A stretch of 6,789 nt of DNA from positions 1 to 6,789 of the forward strand of contig DFCD01000082.1 in the NCBI GenBank assembly GCA_002366885.1, written 5' to 3'. The notes under the pieces are model-generated. The model searched no databases, was not told the origin of the DNA, and worked only from the letters and a program-made list of their open reading frames with translations. This DNA comes from Verrucomicrobia bacterium UBA3063. GTDB lineage: Bacteria > Verrucomicrobiota > Verrucomicrobiia > Methylacidiphilales > Verrucolacustridaceae. Of the stretch, positions 1 to 6,528 are shown piece by piece; positions within the stretch are counted from its first letter, which is position 1; each line of letters begins with the position of its first letter. A program made the translations under genes and the position numbers.

Positions 1-152
1 GAGTGGCCGACTGCCATGAAAAAGTCACACGGCAAGTTCTCGATGGGGCTAGTAAAAAAAGAAACGAAGTGTAAGATAGCTACTAGTCATATATTACGAA
101 AAAAAATAGCAATAAGTATATAATATTCAAAGGTTTAGCATTCCTTTTTGGG
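1..152 (+). other. AT-rich 5' region with unresolved start of the protease gene
   Basis: This stretch is far more AT-rich than the rest (16 G+C of 60 at 61-120). Three readings compete. An ATG at 16 opens a 35-codon, lysine-rich frame (begins MKKSHGKF) that stops at 121-123. A second frame, open from position 3 to a TAA at 72-74, could be the tail of an upstream gene (ends KKRNEV). The protease frame itself is open from 87, after a TAG at 84-86, and encodes a basic stretch (KKNSNKYIIFK) running into the hydrophobic segment, but has no ATG, GTG, TTG or CTG before GTG 153. An A8 run at 99-106 lies where the ATG-16 frame and the protease frame overlap, so a -1 shift there would join them. No convincing Shine-Dalgarno is visible for any option. 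Confidence 0.5.
119..124 (+). promoter_or_regulatory. possible sigma-70 -10 box (TATAAT)
   Basis: A perfect TATAAT lies in the AT-rich region just upstream of the protease gene. No good -35 partner is seen: the best candidate, TTACGA at 94-99, matches TTGACA at three of six positions with a long 19-base spacer. If used, transcription would start near 131, which would favour GTG 153 as the start and exclude the upstream basic residues of the signal segment. A chance match in AT-rich DNA is quite possible. Confidence 0.25.
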
Positions 153-3100
153 GTGCTGGCTCTTGCTGCTTTTTTCATCATCCCGACTACTGGCCACGAT
201 TCCGGGTTGTCGGAAAAAGGAAACCAGCCAGGCGGAAGTGAATATGTTGGGAAAGGTAACGGCGAGACTGCCCCTCAAGTTGACGGGCAAGGGGACAGTC
301 CTGTCAGGGGAGATTCCCACCAGGCTGGGGGTGTTGGGGAGGCGGGGCCGGACGGGCAAAAGAACAAACAATCCCCCGCGGTTTCCCGGGTAATCCCGCC
401 TTATGCGAGCGGGGTGACGGGGGCAACGGCCGCACCCAAGCTGAAAAACAGCAGGCCTTTCGAGATCGATCCCCGGAAATCCATCGCGGAAATCCTGCAA
501 AGCGCGGATCTGAGCGACCCGGCGACGCGTGCCACGGTGTCGGCATACATGGCCGAGCGGGAACAAATTCGCTATCAGGCGGTCTTGGCCAGGGCCAGGC
601 AGATGGGGATTCCCGTCCGCAGGGAAGGCCCCGGGCACAATGTCAGCATTCTTTACGATATTCGTCCGGAAGGTCCGCTGTACCGCAAAACGCTCAACAC
701 CAATGCCGCCATTTCCACCGGGGCCAATCTCCTCAACATCGCGCCCTATGGGTTAAACGGAGAGGGAATGACTGTCGGAGTCTGGGATGCGGCCCGCGCT
801 AGAACCAATCATGTGGAATTGGCCGGCAAAGTCACCGTGGGAGACTCCACCACCGCCAATGATGACCATTCCACCCATGTGGCCGGCACGATCGCGGCGA
901 AAGGTGTCGATCCCAAGGCCAAAGGCATGGGAACCAACACGCTGATTCGCACCTACGATTGGAACAGCGACTATGCGGAAATGACCGCGGCCGGTGCGGC
1001 CACCGCGACGGATGGGGTAACAAAACTTCCCCTTTCGAACCACTCCTACGGAATGGGGGCGACCAATTCCGATATGGGACGTTACGAGACCGAGTGCAAC
1101 ACGACCGACGCCCTGGCCAACGGTCTGCCTTACTATCTCATCTTTTGGGCGGCCGGAAACGAGCAGGATACGCTCAATTCCCTGGGGGGATACCAGTCGA
1201 TCACCTTCAACGGCCTCTCCAAAAACATTTTGACGGTTGGCGCGGCGGACGATGCCGTCACCTCGGGGGTGCGCGACGTGAGCAAGGGGATCCTCGCGTA
1301 TTTTTCGAGCATGGGCCCCTGTGACGACGGGCGGATCAAGCCGGATATCGTGGCAAATGGCGTGAACGTCTATTCCTGCGTGGCCACGAGCACGAACTCC
1401 TACGACGGCACTTACAGCGGCACGAGTATGGCCACACCGAACGCCGCCGGAACCGCCGCCTTGCTCGAGCAGCTCTATAAAACCAATTTTTCCGGACGGC
1501 TCATGCGGGCCAGCATGCTAAAAGCACTGCTCATCCACACGGCGGACGATGCGGGACGACCGGGCCCGGATTATCAGTACGGATGGGGATACATGAACGG
1601 GAAAGCCGCCGCCGATCTGATCCTGGCCCACAAAGCCAGCCTGGCCGCTCCCAAAATGATGGAGGACTCGATCACCACGGCCACCAAAACCCGCACCACC
1701 ACCTTCGTCTGGGACGGCACCAGTCCCATTCGTGCGACCTTGGTATGGAGCGACCCGGCGGGCGCGGCCCAGACGGCAACCGACAGCCGTACCCGCAACC
1801 TGGTCAATGACCTGGACCTGAAGATCACCGCCCCCAACGGCACGACCACCTATCTTCCCTATGTGATGCCATTCGTCGGGGTCTGGACCACCAATGCCAT
1901 GGCCAGCAACGCGGTGACGGGCACCAATAAGGTCGACAACGTCGAGCGCATCGACATTCCGGCCCCGACACAGGCCGGGACCTATACCGTGACGGTCGGC
2001 ATGTATGGCACGAACACCATCAGCGGCACGAACCAGGCCTACTCCCTTATCGTGACCGGAGGTCAGAATGTGGAGGCCAATCCGACGCCGGTCGTGAACA
2101 TCACCGCGCCTGCGGACGGCGTCGCGGTTCTTCCGGGTTCCCCGGTTCTTCTCGTGGCAACGGCCACGGACATGGCGGTGGGTGGGCAACCCGGGCAGGT
2201 GACCAAAGTTGAGTTCTTCGACGGGGCTACCCTTCTCGGTGAGGACACCTCGGCGCCTTACCAGTTTTCCTGGACGCCTTCCGCAAGCGGGGTGCACGTG
2301 ATCACCGCCAAAGCGACCGACAACGAGAATGCCTCGGCGGTTTCCGCGGCCGTGAATGTCACCGTGCTGGTCGGGGACGGCAAACCGACGATTTCCAGTT
2401 TCACTCCGTCAAGTGGGGTCGTTGGGGATGCGGTCGTCGTTACTGGAAACAACCTGGGAGCGGCCACCGGGGTGCAGTTCGGTGCGTTGTCTGCGAGCTT
2501 CACGGCAAATTCGGCCACCCAAATTACCGCAGCGGTTCCGGCCAACGCGGTGACGGCCCCCATCACCGTGGTCAACAATTACGGCAGTGCCACCACCACC
2601 ACGAATTTCAACATCCTGCCGATCTTGTTCCGCGAAGATTTTTCCTCGATCACGGGTGGCAATAGCACCACTTCGGGAGGCTCGAGTACGGCTTGGGCCG
2701 GAAACACCAACTTCCCGACGGGCTCCAACGATTATCAGGCAGGAGGGGCCGTCAGGCTGGGGACAAGTTCCCAACCCGGATCGGTCACCAGTCGGGCCAT
2801 CAACCTGTCGGGGAATGGGGGAGCTTTCACCGTGAGTTTCAAGGTCAAGGGATGGACCACGGTGGAGGGTCAAATCAAGGTCACCGCCGGGACGCAGTCG
2901 CAGAACGCGTCCTATACGGCTACGATGAGCGGTGAGTTCGAGAGCAAGAGTTTCAATTTCACGGGTGGCGCAAGTGCCACGACGATCAAGATCGAGACCA
3001 CGGCCAAGCGAGCCTTTATTGATGACGTAACCGTCACCGCCGAGGCGCCGAGTTCACCGCCGGTGATCACCAGCCCGAGCACAGCGGGTGGAATCGCTGG

Positions 3101-5045
3101 GCAGGCGTTCAGCTATCAGATCACGGCATCGAATTCGCCTACGTCCTTCGGTGCCTCAAGCCTGCCCGCCTGGGCCAGCATCAACACGACCAGCGGGGTG
3201 ATTTCGGGTGCTACCCCTACGGCCGGCACGAATGTGGTCAGTATCTCGGCCTCGAATTCCGTGGGTGTGGCCAGCACGAATTTGACTATTACGATCCTGC
3301 CAGCGGGCGGAGGGGGTGGGGGTGTGACGAATACCATTTTCTCAGAAAATATGGGTACACCGTCTGGCACCACATCCATCGCAGGAAATACATTTCAAAA
3401 CAGCGGAATACTGTCATTTTCGGGTACCGCTGATGTTCGCACTACATCGGGCTCTTCCGGCTATACGGGTGCATCAGGAGGTGGAAACGTCTACATCGCC
3501 GCAACCACCAATCTCTTCTTTGAGATCAGTGGCATCAACACAGCGAATTACAGCAATCTCGTCCTTAGCCTCGGCCACTTCAAGAGCACTACGGCCTCCA
3601 GCAATGAACTCGCCATCGAGGTTAGCTCCGACGGAACCAACTACTCCTCTCTGACCTATTCGCGTCCCTCCGGTTCCGGTACCGCCGTCTGGGCCTTGGT
3701 TACGCCTACCGGAAGCATCCCGGCAACATCAAACCTCCGAATACGTTTCCGGCAAACTTCCGGCGTTCCGCAGTTCCGTATCGACGACGTGAAACTCACC
3801 GGTGTTTCTGCCGCACCTTCTCCTTCCATCGCCATCACCGGCTCTCTATCCGCCGTCAACACGGTTTACGGAACTACTTCCACCAATCCGACCAGTTTCA
3901 CGTTATCCGGATCAAATTTAGCGGCGGGCATCACGGTGGCGCCTCCCGCCGGGTTTGAAGTTTCCGCGGCCAACACCAATAGCTTCTCCGGCAAAGGCAT
4001 TTCGATCGTGGTTGGTTCGGGCGGCACGGTGACCAACACCCCGGTTTTTGTCCGTCTGGCCGCAAATACGGATGTTGGCACCTACTCCGGCGACATCGTT
4101 TGCAGCAGCGTTGGCGCGAGTAACGCCACGCTTGCCACGGCGGCCAGCACCGTCTCGGCAAGACCTGTCACGGTTGCCGCGAACCTACTGCGAAAAACGT
4201 ACGGGAGCGAGGATCCGGAATTGACGTATACAGCGTCGGAGCCAGCGCCTTTCAGTGGGGCCTTGAGCCGCGCGGCAGGGGAAAGCGTCGGTGTTTATGC
4301 CATCACCCAAGGTGATCTGACCGCCGGACCGAACTACAACCTTTCCTTCACAGCCAGCAATTTCGAGATCACACGCAAGAGCCTCAACATTACGGCCGGC
4401 AACATGACGAAAACGTTTGGACAGACCCTGGTGTTGGGTGCTGGGCAGACAAATTTCACCGCCAGCGGTCTGGTGAATGGAGAGACCGTTGGTTCGGTCA
4501 CCCTTACGGCAAGCGGGGGTACCCAGTCGAAGGATGCAGCTGGTGTCTACACGCTGACCCCGTCTGAAGCGAAAGATGGCAATTTTTCCATCAGCAATTA
4601 CAGCACGATTTATAATTCCGGAACCCTGACGGTTTTGGATGCCCTAACGATTGTTACGATCGAGGATTGGGCAGCCCAGAGTGGGCTAACCGGCGACAAC
4701 GCCCTGCCCGGTGCTGATCCGGACGGGGACGGGATGAGCAACCTGATGGAGTACTTCCTGGGGCTCCATCCCATGCAGTCCGGTGGAACCAACAACAGTC
4801 CCATGACGGTTGTTCCCGGTCCGGACAATACGGTGACGATGACCTATCGCCGCGCGAAGGGGATCACCGGGGTTTCCTCCGCGGTGCAGGCCAGCGCCGA
4901 TTTATCCTCTTCCACCAACTGGGGCACGAACGGGGTGCGGGAGACGGTGACGGACAAGGGGGACTATGAGGAGGTGACGGCCACGGTGACCAACGCGCCG
5001 GGGGATACGCGGAAATTCATGCGCTTAAAGGTGAGTCAGCCGTAG
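153..5045 (+). CDS. secreted multidomain subtilisin-like (S8) serine protease, KP-43-like
   Basis: The product is an exported endopeptidase of 1630 residues counted from GTG 153. Catalytic residues are visible: Asp212 in GVWDAAR, His239 in HSTHVAGT, oxyanion Asn336 in AAGNEQD and Ser425 in GTSMATPN. The 186-residue His-Ser spacing and the SNHSYG motif resemble the KP-43 type of subtilase rather than classical subtilisin. A KP-43-like beta-barrel (about 500-636) follows, then Ig-like, IPT/TIG, jelly-roll, putative-Ig, second jelly-roll, unnamed beta, two MBG and C-terminal modules. The usual S8 catalytic core is only about 300 residues, so most of this protein is accessory. Residues 21-73 are a Gly-rich linker, and about 101-190 look like a prodomain. 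GTG 153 cuts into the hydrophobic signal segment, so the true start is probably upstream. Protease identity is firm; substrate is unknown. Confidence 0.93.
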   Translation: MLALAAFFIIPTTGHDSGLSEKGNQPGGSEYVGKGNGETAPQVDGQGDSPVRGDSHQAGGVGEAGPDGQKNKQSPAVSRVIPPYASGVTGATAAPKLKNSRPFEIDPRKSIAEILQSADLSDPATRATVSAYMAEREQIRYQAVLARARQMGIPVRREGPGHNVSILYDIRPEGPLYRKTLNTNAAISTGANLLNIAPYGLNGEGMTVGVWDAARARTNHVELAGKVTVGDSTTANDDHSTHVAGTIAAKGVDPKAKGMGTNTLIRTYDWNSDYAEMTAAGAATATDGVTKLPLSNHSYGMGATNSDMGRYETECNTTDALANGLPYYLIFWAAGNEQDTLNSLGGYQSITFNGLSKNILTVGAADDAVTSGVRDVSKGILAYFSSMGPCDDGRIKPDIVANGVNVYSCVATSTNSYDGTYSGTSMATPNAAGTAALLEQLYKTNFSGRLMRASMLKALLIHTADDAGRPGPDYQYGWGYMNGKAAADLILAHKASLAAPKMMEDSITTATKTRTTTFVWDGTSPIRATLVWSDPAGAAQTATDSRTRNLVNDLDLKITAPNGTTTYLPYVMPFVGVWTTNAMASNAVTGTNKVDNVERIDIPAPTQAGTYTVTVGMYGTNTISGTNQAYSLIVTGGQNVEANPTPVVNITAPADGVAVLPGSPVLLVATATDMAVGGQPGQVTKVEFFDGATLLGEDTSAPYQFSWTPSASGVHVITAKATDNENASAVSAAVNVTVLVGDGKPTISSFTPSSGVVGDAVVVTGNNLGAATGVQFGALSASFTANSATQITAAVPANAVTAPITVVNNYGSATTTTNFNILPILFREDFSSITGGNSTTSGGSSTAWAGNTNFPTGSNDYQAGGAVRLGTSSQPGSVTSRAINLSGNGGAFTVSFKVKGWTTVEGQIKVTAGTQSQNASYTATMSGEFESKSFNFTGGASATTIKIETTAKRAFIDDVTVTAEAPSSPPVITSPSTAGGIAGQAFSYQITASNSPTSFGASSLPAWASINTTSGVISGATPTAGTNVVSISASNSVGVASTNLTITILPAGGGGGGVTNTIFSENMGTPSGTTSIAGNTFQNSGILSFSGTADVRTTSGSSGYTGASGGGNVYIAATTNLFFEISGINTANYSNLVLSLGHFKSTTASSNELAIEVSSDGTNYSSLTYSRPSGSGTAVWALVTPTGSIPATSNLRIRFRQTSGVPQFRIDDVKLTGVSAAPSPSIAITGSLSAVNTVYGTTSTNPTSFTLSGSNLAAGITVAPPAGFEVSAANTNSFSGKGISIVVGSGGTVTNTPVFVRLAANTDVGTYSGDIVCSSVGASNATLATAASTVSARPVTVAANLLRKTYGSEDPELTYTASEPAPFSGALSRAAGESVGVYAITQGDLTAGPNYNLSFTASNFEITRKSLNITAGNMTKTFGQTLVLGAGQTNFTASGLVNGETVGSVTLTASGGTQSKDAAGVYTLTPSEAKDGNFSISNYSTIYNSGTLTVLDALTIVTIEDWAAQSGLTGDNALPGADPDGDGMSNLMEYFLGLHPMQSGGTNNSPMTVVPGPDNTVTMTYRRAKGITGVSSAVQASADLSSSTNWGTNGVRETVTDKGDYEEVTATVTNAPGDTRKFMRLKVSQP
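327..356 (+). other. G-quadruplex-forming motif in the coding strand
   Basis: Four G runs lie at 327-331, 336-339, 344-347 and 354-356, separated by loops of four, four and six bases, satisfying the common G3+ with 1-7 base loops rule. It is in the Gly-rich linker codons (GGG/GGC-rich), so it may simply reflect glycine codons, but the mRNA would carry the same G runs roughly 200 bases from the start. Confidence 0.45.
735..1620 (+). other. S8 catalytic domain of the protease
   Basis: Residues about 195-490. The Asp, His, Asn and Ser signature positions are all intact, so the enzyme should be active. The segment preceding it contains a prodomain-like Asn/Ala-rich run (LNTNAAISTGANLL), and the domain opens with GLNGEGMTVGVWD, as in many Bacteroidota and Verrucomicrobiota subtilases. 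Family membership is recalled from motif knowledge, not from a profile search. Confidence 0.92.
1650..2060 (+). other. KP-43-type C-terminal beta-barrel
   Basis: Residues about 500-636. It contains the ATLVWSDPAG, LVNDLDLKITAPNG and VDNVERIDIPAP motifs and an AGTYTVTV strand, in the order known from the beta-barrel after the catalytic domain of KP-43-like alkaline proteases. It probably stabilises the catalytic domain or contributes to substrate handling. Confidence 0.8.
2082..2621 (+). other. bacterial Ig-like domain followed by IPT/TIG domain
   Basis: Residues about 644-740 form an Ig-like module with the hallmark VTKVEFFDGATLLGED, PYQFSWTP and HVITAKATDN strands. Residues about 741-823 match the IPT/TIG pattern: PTISSFTPSSGVVGDAVVVTG, then NLGAATGVQFG, then a PITVVNNYGSA strand. 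Both are spacer or binding modules common in exported enzymes of soil and aquatic bacteria. Confidence 0.75.
2622..3044 (+). other. jelly-roll-like module 1
   Basis: Residues about 824-964, a beta-rich block starting near LFREDFSS and ending RAFIDDVTVTAE. The opening F-x-E and closing IDDV-x-x-T signature is shared with the second jelly-roll at 3324-3806 and with accessory domains of many secreted enzymes. It may bind carbohydrate or another ligand, but no binding residues can be named. Confidence 0.55.
3057..3302 (+). other. putative-Ig (He_PIG-like) module
   Basis: Residues about 969-1050. It shows the pattern of this family: PPVITSPSTAGGIAGQAFSYQI, then LPAWASINTTSGVISGATPTAGTN, then an ISASNSVG strand. 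A six-glycine linker (residues 1052-1057) separates it from the next module. Confidence 0.7.
3324..3806 (+). other. jelly-roll-like module 2, compositionally distinct
   Basis: Residues about 1058-1218, from IFSENMG to FRIDDVKLTGV, with the same opening and closing signature as module 1 but little other visible identity. Codon use is more AT-rich than the flanks: 26 G+C of 60 at 3361-3420 and 33 of 60 at 3541-3600, against 40 of 60 at 2461-2520. It starts just after the G-rich glycine linker. Acquisition by domain shuffling is inferred. Confidence 0.55.
3807..4640 (+). other. unnamed beta module plus two MBG modules
   Basis: Residues about 1219-1336 form a beta module of a type often seen in Bacteroidota and Verrucomicrobiota exoproteins: an ITGSLSAVNTVYGTTS start, AGITVAPPAGFEVS, then DVGTYSGDIVCSS. 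I know no name for it. Residues about 1337-1408 and 1409-1496 are two tandem MBG modules, shown by KTYGSEDPELTYTAS, GVYAITQGDLTAGPNYNLSF and a second KTFGQ repeat. MBG modules are typical of large surface or adhesive proteins and suggest an extended stalk. Confidence 0.65.
4641..5042 (+). other. C-terminal verrucomicrobial secretion-type module
   Basis: Residues about 1497-1630. An IEDWAAQSGL stretch leads to the acidic calcium-loop-like ADPDGDGMSNLMEYFLG (DPDGDG at 1522-1527), then beta strands around MTYRRAKG, and the end is RKFMRLKVSQP. The same architecture ends many secreted proteins of Verrucomicrobiota. There is no terminal membrane helix or PEP-CTERM signature, so anchoring by that route is not supported. 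A sorting or calcium-stabilised role is inferred. Confidence 0.7.
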
Positions 5046-5102
5046 GCGGGCGGACAGGCCCCAGGGAGATAGCGGATAGAAGTTAACAGAACGGACGGCG
5101 AT
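5046..5102. other. 57-bp convergent spacer without visible terminator
   Basis: It separates the stop of the protease (TAG 5043-5045) from the stop of the channel on the opposite strand (CTA 5103-5105). No GC-rich hairpin with a T tract is seen for either direction; Rho-dependent or structured termination inside the flanking genes may apply. Confidence 0.6.
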
Positions 5103-6464
5103 CTAGATGCGGCCGGAGCGTTGGTCGGATTCGGCCATACGGACAGCCGCCATTTGCCGGACATGGGCGGCAAAATCGGGGAACTGTTCCAGCACGATGC
5201 CGAAGGCCGCATGGTCGATCATGGATAGGGTGCAAAAAGTCTTGGCCCGCACGTCGGCAAGACGGGGCCGACCGGGTGCCAGCAGGGAGATTTCGCCGAA
5301 GTAGTCGCCTTCGCCCAGGTTGGCCACCACGCCGTGCTGGGGGTCGATCACCTCAACCTGGCCCTGATTGATCAGGTACATGACCGAACCGGGTTCGCCG
5401 TGATGGATGATGGTGTCCCCCGGGGTGTAGACGACGGTGCGAAGACCGCTGACCAGGCGGTGGACCACGGCAGTCTCCGCACCCTTGAGGAGGGGGACCT
5501 TTTCGAGGATGTGGCGGTTGAGAAAGAGACCGACGGAGCGCTGCAGGCTGGGGGAAAGATCCTGGACGAGGGCCTCGTGCCCATGGCCGAGGCCGGTCTG
5601 CCAAAGGTAGTCGTGGTAGGCGAGGATGCGCTTTTGCAGGGCCTCGGGCATGTTCTTGTACTTCATCAGGGTGTTGAGACGGGCGATCTTGTCGTCGAAG
5701 GCGGCGCGGGTGCTGTCGGAGCGGGTGAGCAGGGACGCAACGTTGGCGACGATGGTGGCGTAGAGGCCGGCCCCGATCATCAGGGAAAGCATCGTGTAGA
5801 TCATCTGGGGCTCATTCTTGGGAACAATGTCCCCGAAGCCGGTGGTGGAAACAGTGCTGACGGACCAGTAGAGGGCGCGGATGTAGGTGTAAGCGGGCGA
5901 AGCCGCCGCCGAAACCCCGCCGACGGAAATCCACCCGCAGGCGAGCAAATGGATGATCAGGGCGATCCAAAGCAAAAACACCGTCAGGCGGCGGAGGATG
6001 AAGAACCGGGAGGGCACCCGGACAAAATCCCGGCTGAAGGCCAGCACCCTCGCCAATCGAAGGAGGCAGAGAAAGGAAATCAGCTCGCCCGAGCTGCTGC
6101 CCTGGGGAAACCAAAGATGGGCGAAAAATCCCCAGGGAAGGGAGCCAAGCAAATCGAAGGCAAAATAGCTGCGGAAGTAGTGCTGTCGGGCCGCGGAACC
6201 GGAGAGAATCCCGTGGCTCGTGGTGACAGGCCGGAAGAACCGGCTGGCCATGTCGGCAAAGAGAAGGGCGGATCCGACCAGGTTTGCCCCGAGTTCCCAT
6301 GCGTTTCGGCCGTGGAAGATGTCCAAGGCGACAACGGCGGGAACTTCCATCGCGCGAAGGACGGCCACCAGCGTGGCCGCCCAGTCCCAGGCATGCCAGA
6401 AAGCCCGGCGAGTGGATTGTTCTTCCGTCCGATCGGCGGTCGGCAGGGAATCCCCGGCGTTCAT
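5103..6464 (-). CDS. cyclic-nucleotide-gated cation channel (6TM, C-linker, CNBD)
   Basis: The 453-residue product is an inner-membrane channel, probably passing potassium and opened or tuned by cAMP or cGMP. Segments are S1 about 28-50, S2 57-78, S3 97-118, S4 131-153 with Arg136, 139, 145, 149 and 153, S5 157-180, pore helix 193-207, filter TTGFGDIVP at 207-215 and S6 221-247. A C-linker (about 248-330, with KNMPEALQKRILAYHDY) and a CNBD (about 322-435) follow. In the phosphate cassette, FGE at 389-391 and Arg401 in PRLADVRA keep the residues that contact ribose and phosphate. The organisation matches eukaryotic-style CNG/EAG/HCN channels and bacterial relatives such as SthK. The S4 has fewer regularly spaced arginines than a typical strong voltage sensor. 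Start ATG at 6464 has no clear Shine-Dalgarno. The stop is TAG at 5105-5103. Confidence 0.92.
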   Translation of the reverse strand: MNAGDSLPTADRTEEQSTRRAFWHAWDWAATLVAVLRAMEVPAVVALDIFHGRNAWELGANLVGSALLFADMASRFFRPVTTSHGILSGSAARQHYFRSYFAFDLLGSLPWGFFAHLWFPQGSSSGELISFLCLLRLARVLAFSRDFVRVPSRFFILRRLTVFLLWIALIIHLLACGWISVGGVSAAASPAYTYIRALYWSVSTVSTTGFGDIVPKNEPQMIYTMLSLMIGAGLYATIVANVASLLTRSDSTRAAFDDKIARLNTLMKYKNMPEALQKRILAYHDYLWQTGLGHGHEALVQDLSPSLQRSVGLFLNRHILEKVPLLKGAETAVVHRLVSGLRTVVYTPGDTIIHHGEPGSVMYLINQGQVEVIDPQHGVVANLGEGDYFGEISLLAPGRPRLADVRAKTFCTLSMIDHAAFGIVLEQFPDFAAHVRQMAAVRMAESDQRSGRI

Positions 6465-6528
6465 GGCGGAAGCATGAGCACGGAAAAAAAGAAACCCAAG
6501 CAGATCCGCCGGCCGGAGGGCAGGGCGG

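Noticed and set aside
3..74. Tail of an upstream gene in the frame ending at TAA 72-74
   Set aside because: Only 23 codons are visible, with no recognisable motif and mixed codon use; it competes with the ATG-16 frame and cannot be supported as a gene.
148..393. 81-codon + strand frame starting TTG with a hydrophobic, Cys-containing N-terminus that looks lipoprotein-like
   Set aside because: It overlaps the protease gene out of frame, ends in low-complexity basic sequence and has no Shine-Dalgarno; the protease frame continues into clear domains.
1518..2297. 259-codon open frame on the - strand inside the protease gene
   Set aside because: The translation is rich in Arg, Gly and Val with no recognisable motif, and the + strand frame carries conserved domain motifs throughout.
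4641..5045. PEP-CTERM or LPXTG type anchor at the protease C-terminus
   Set aside because: The last residues contain no hydrophobic helix, no PEP motif and no LPXTG; the tail ends in RLKVSQP.
6483..6528. Possible intrinsic terminator between desaturase and channel (CCGCC/GGCGG arms at 6524-6528 and 6506-6510, T-rich run on the - strand at 6483-6493)
   Set aside because: The stem is five base pairs with a 13-base loop and the T tract starts about 12 bases after it, so it does not fit a normal terminator.
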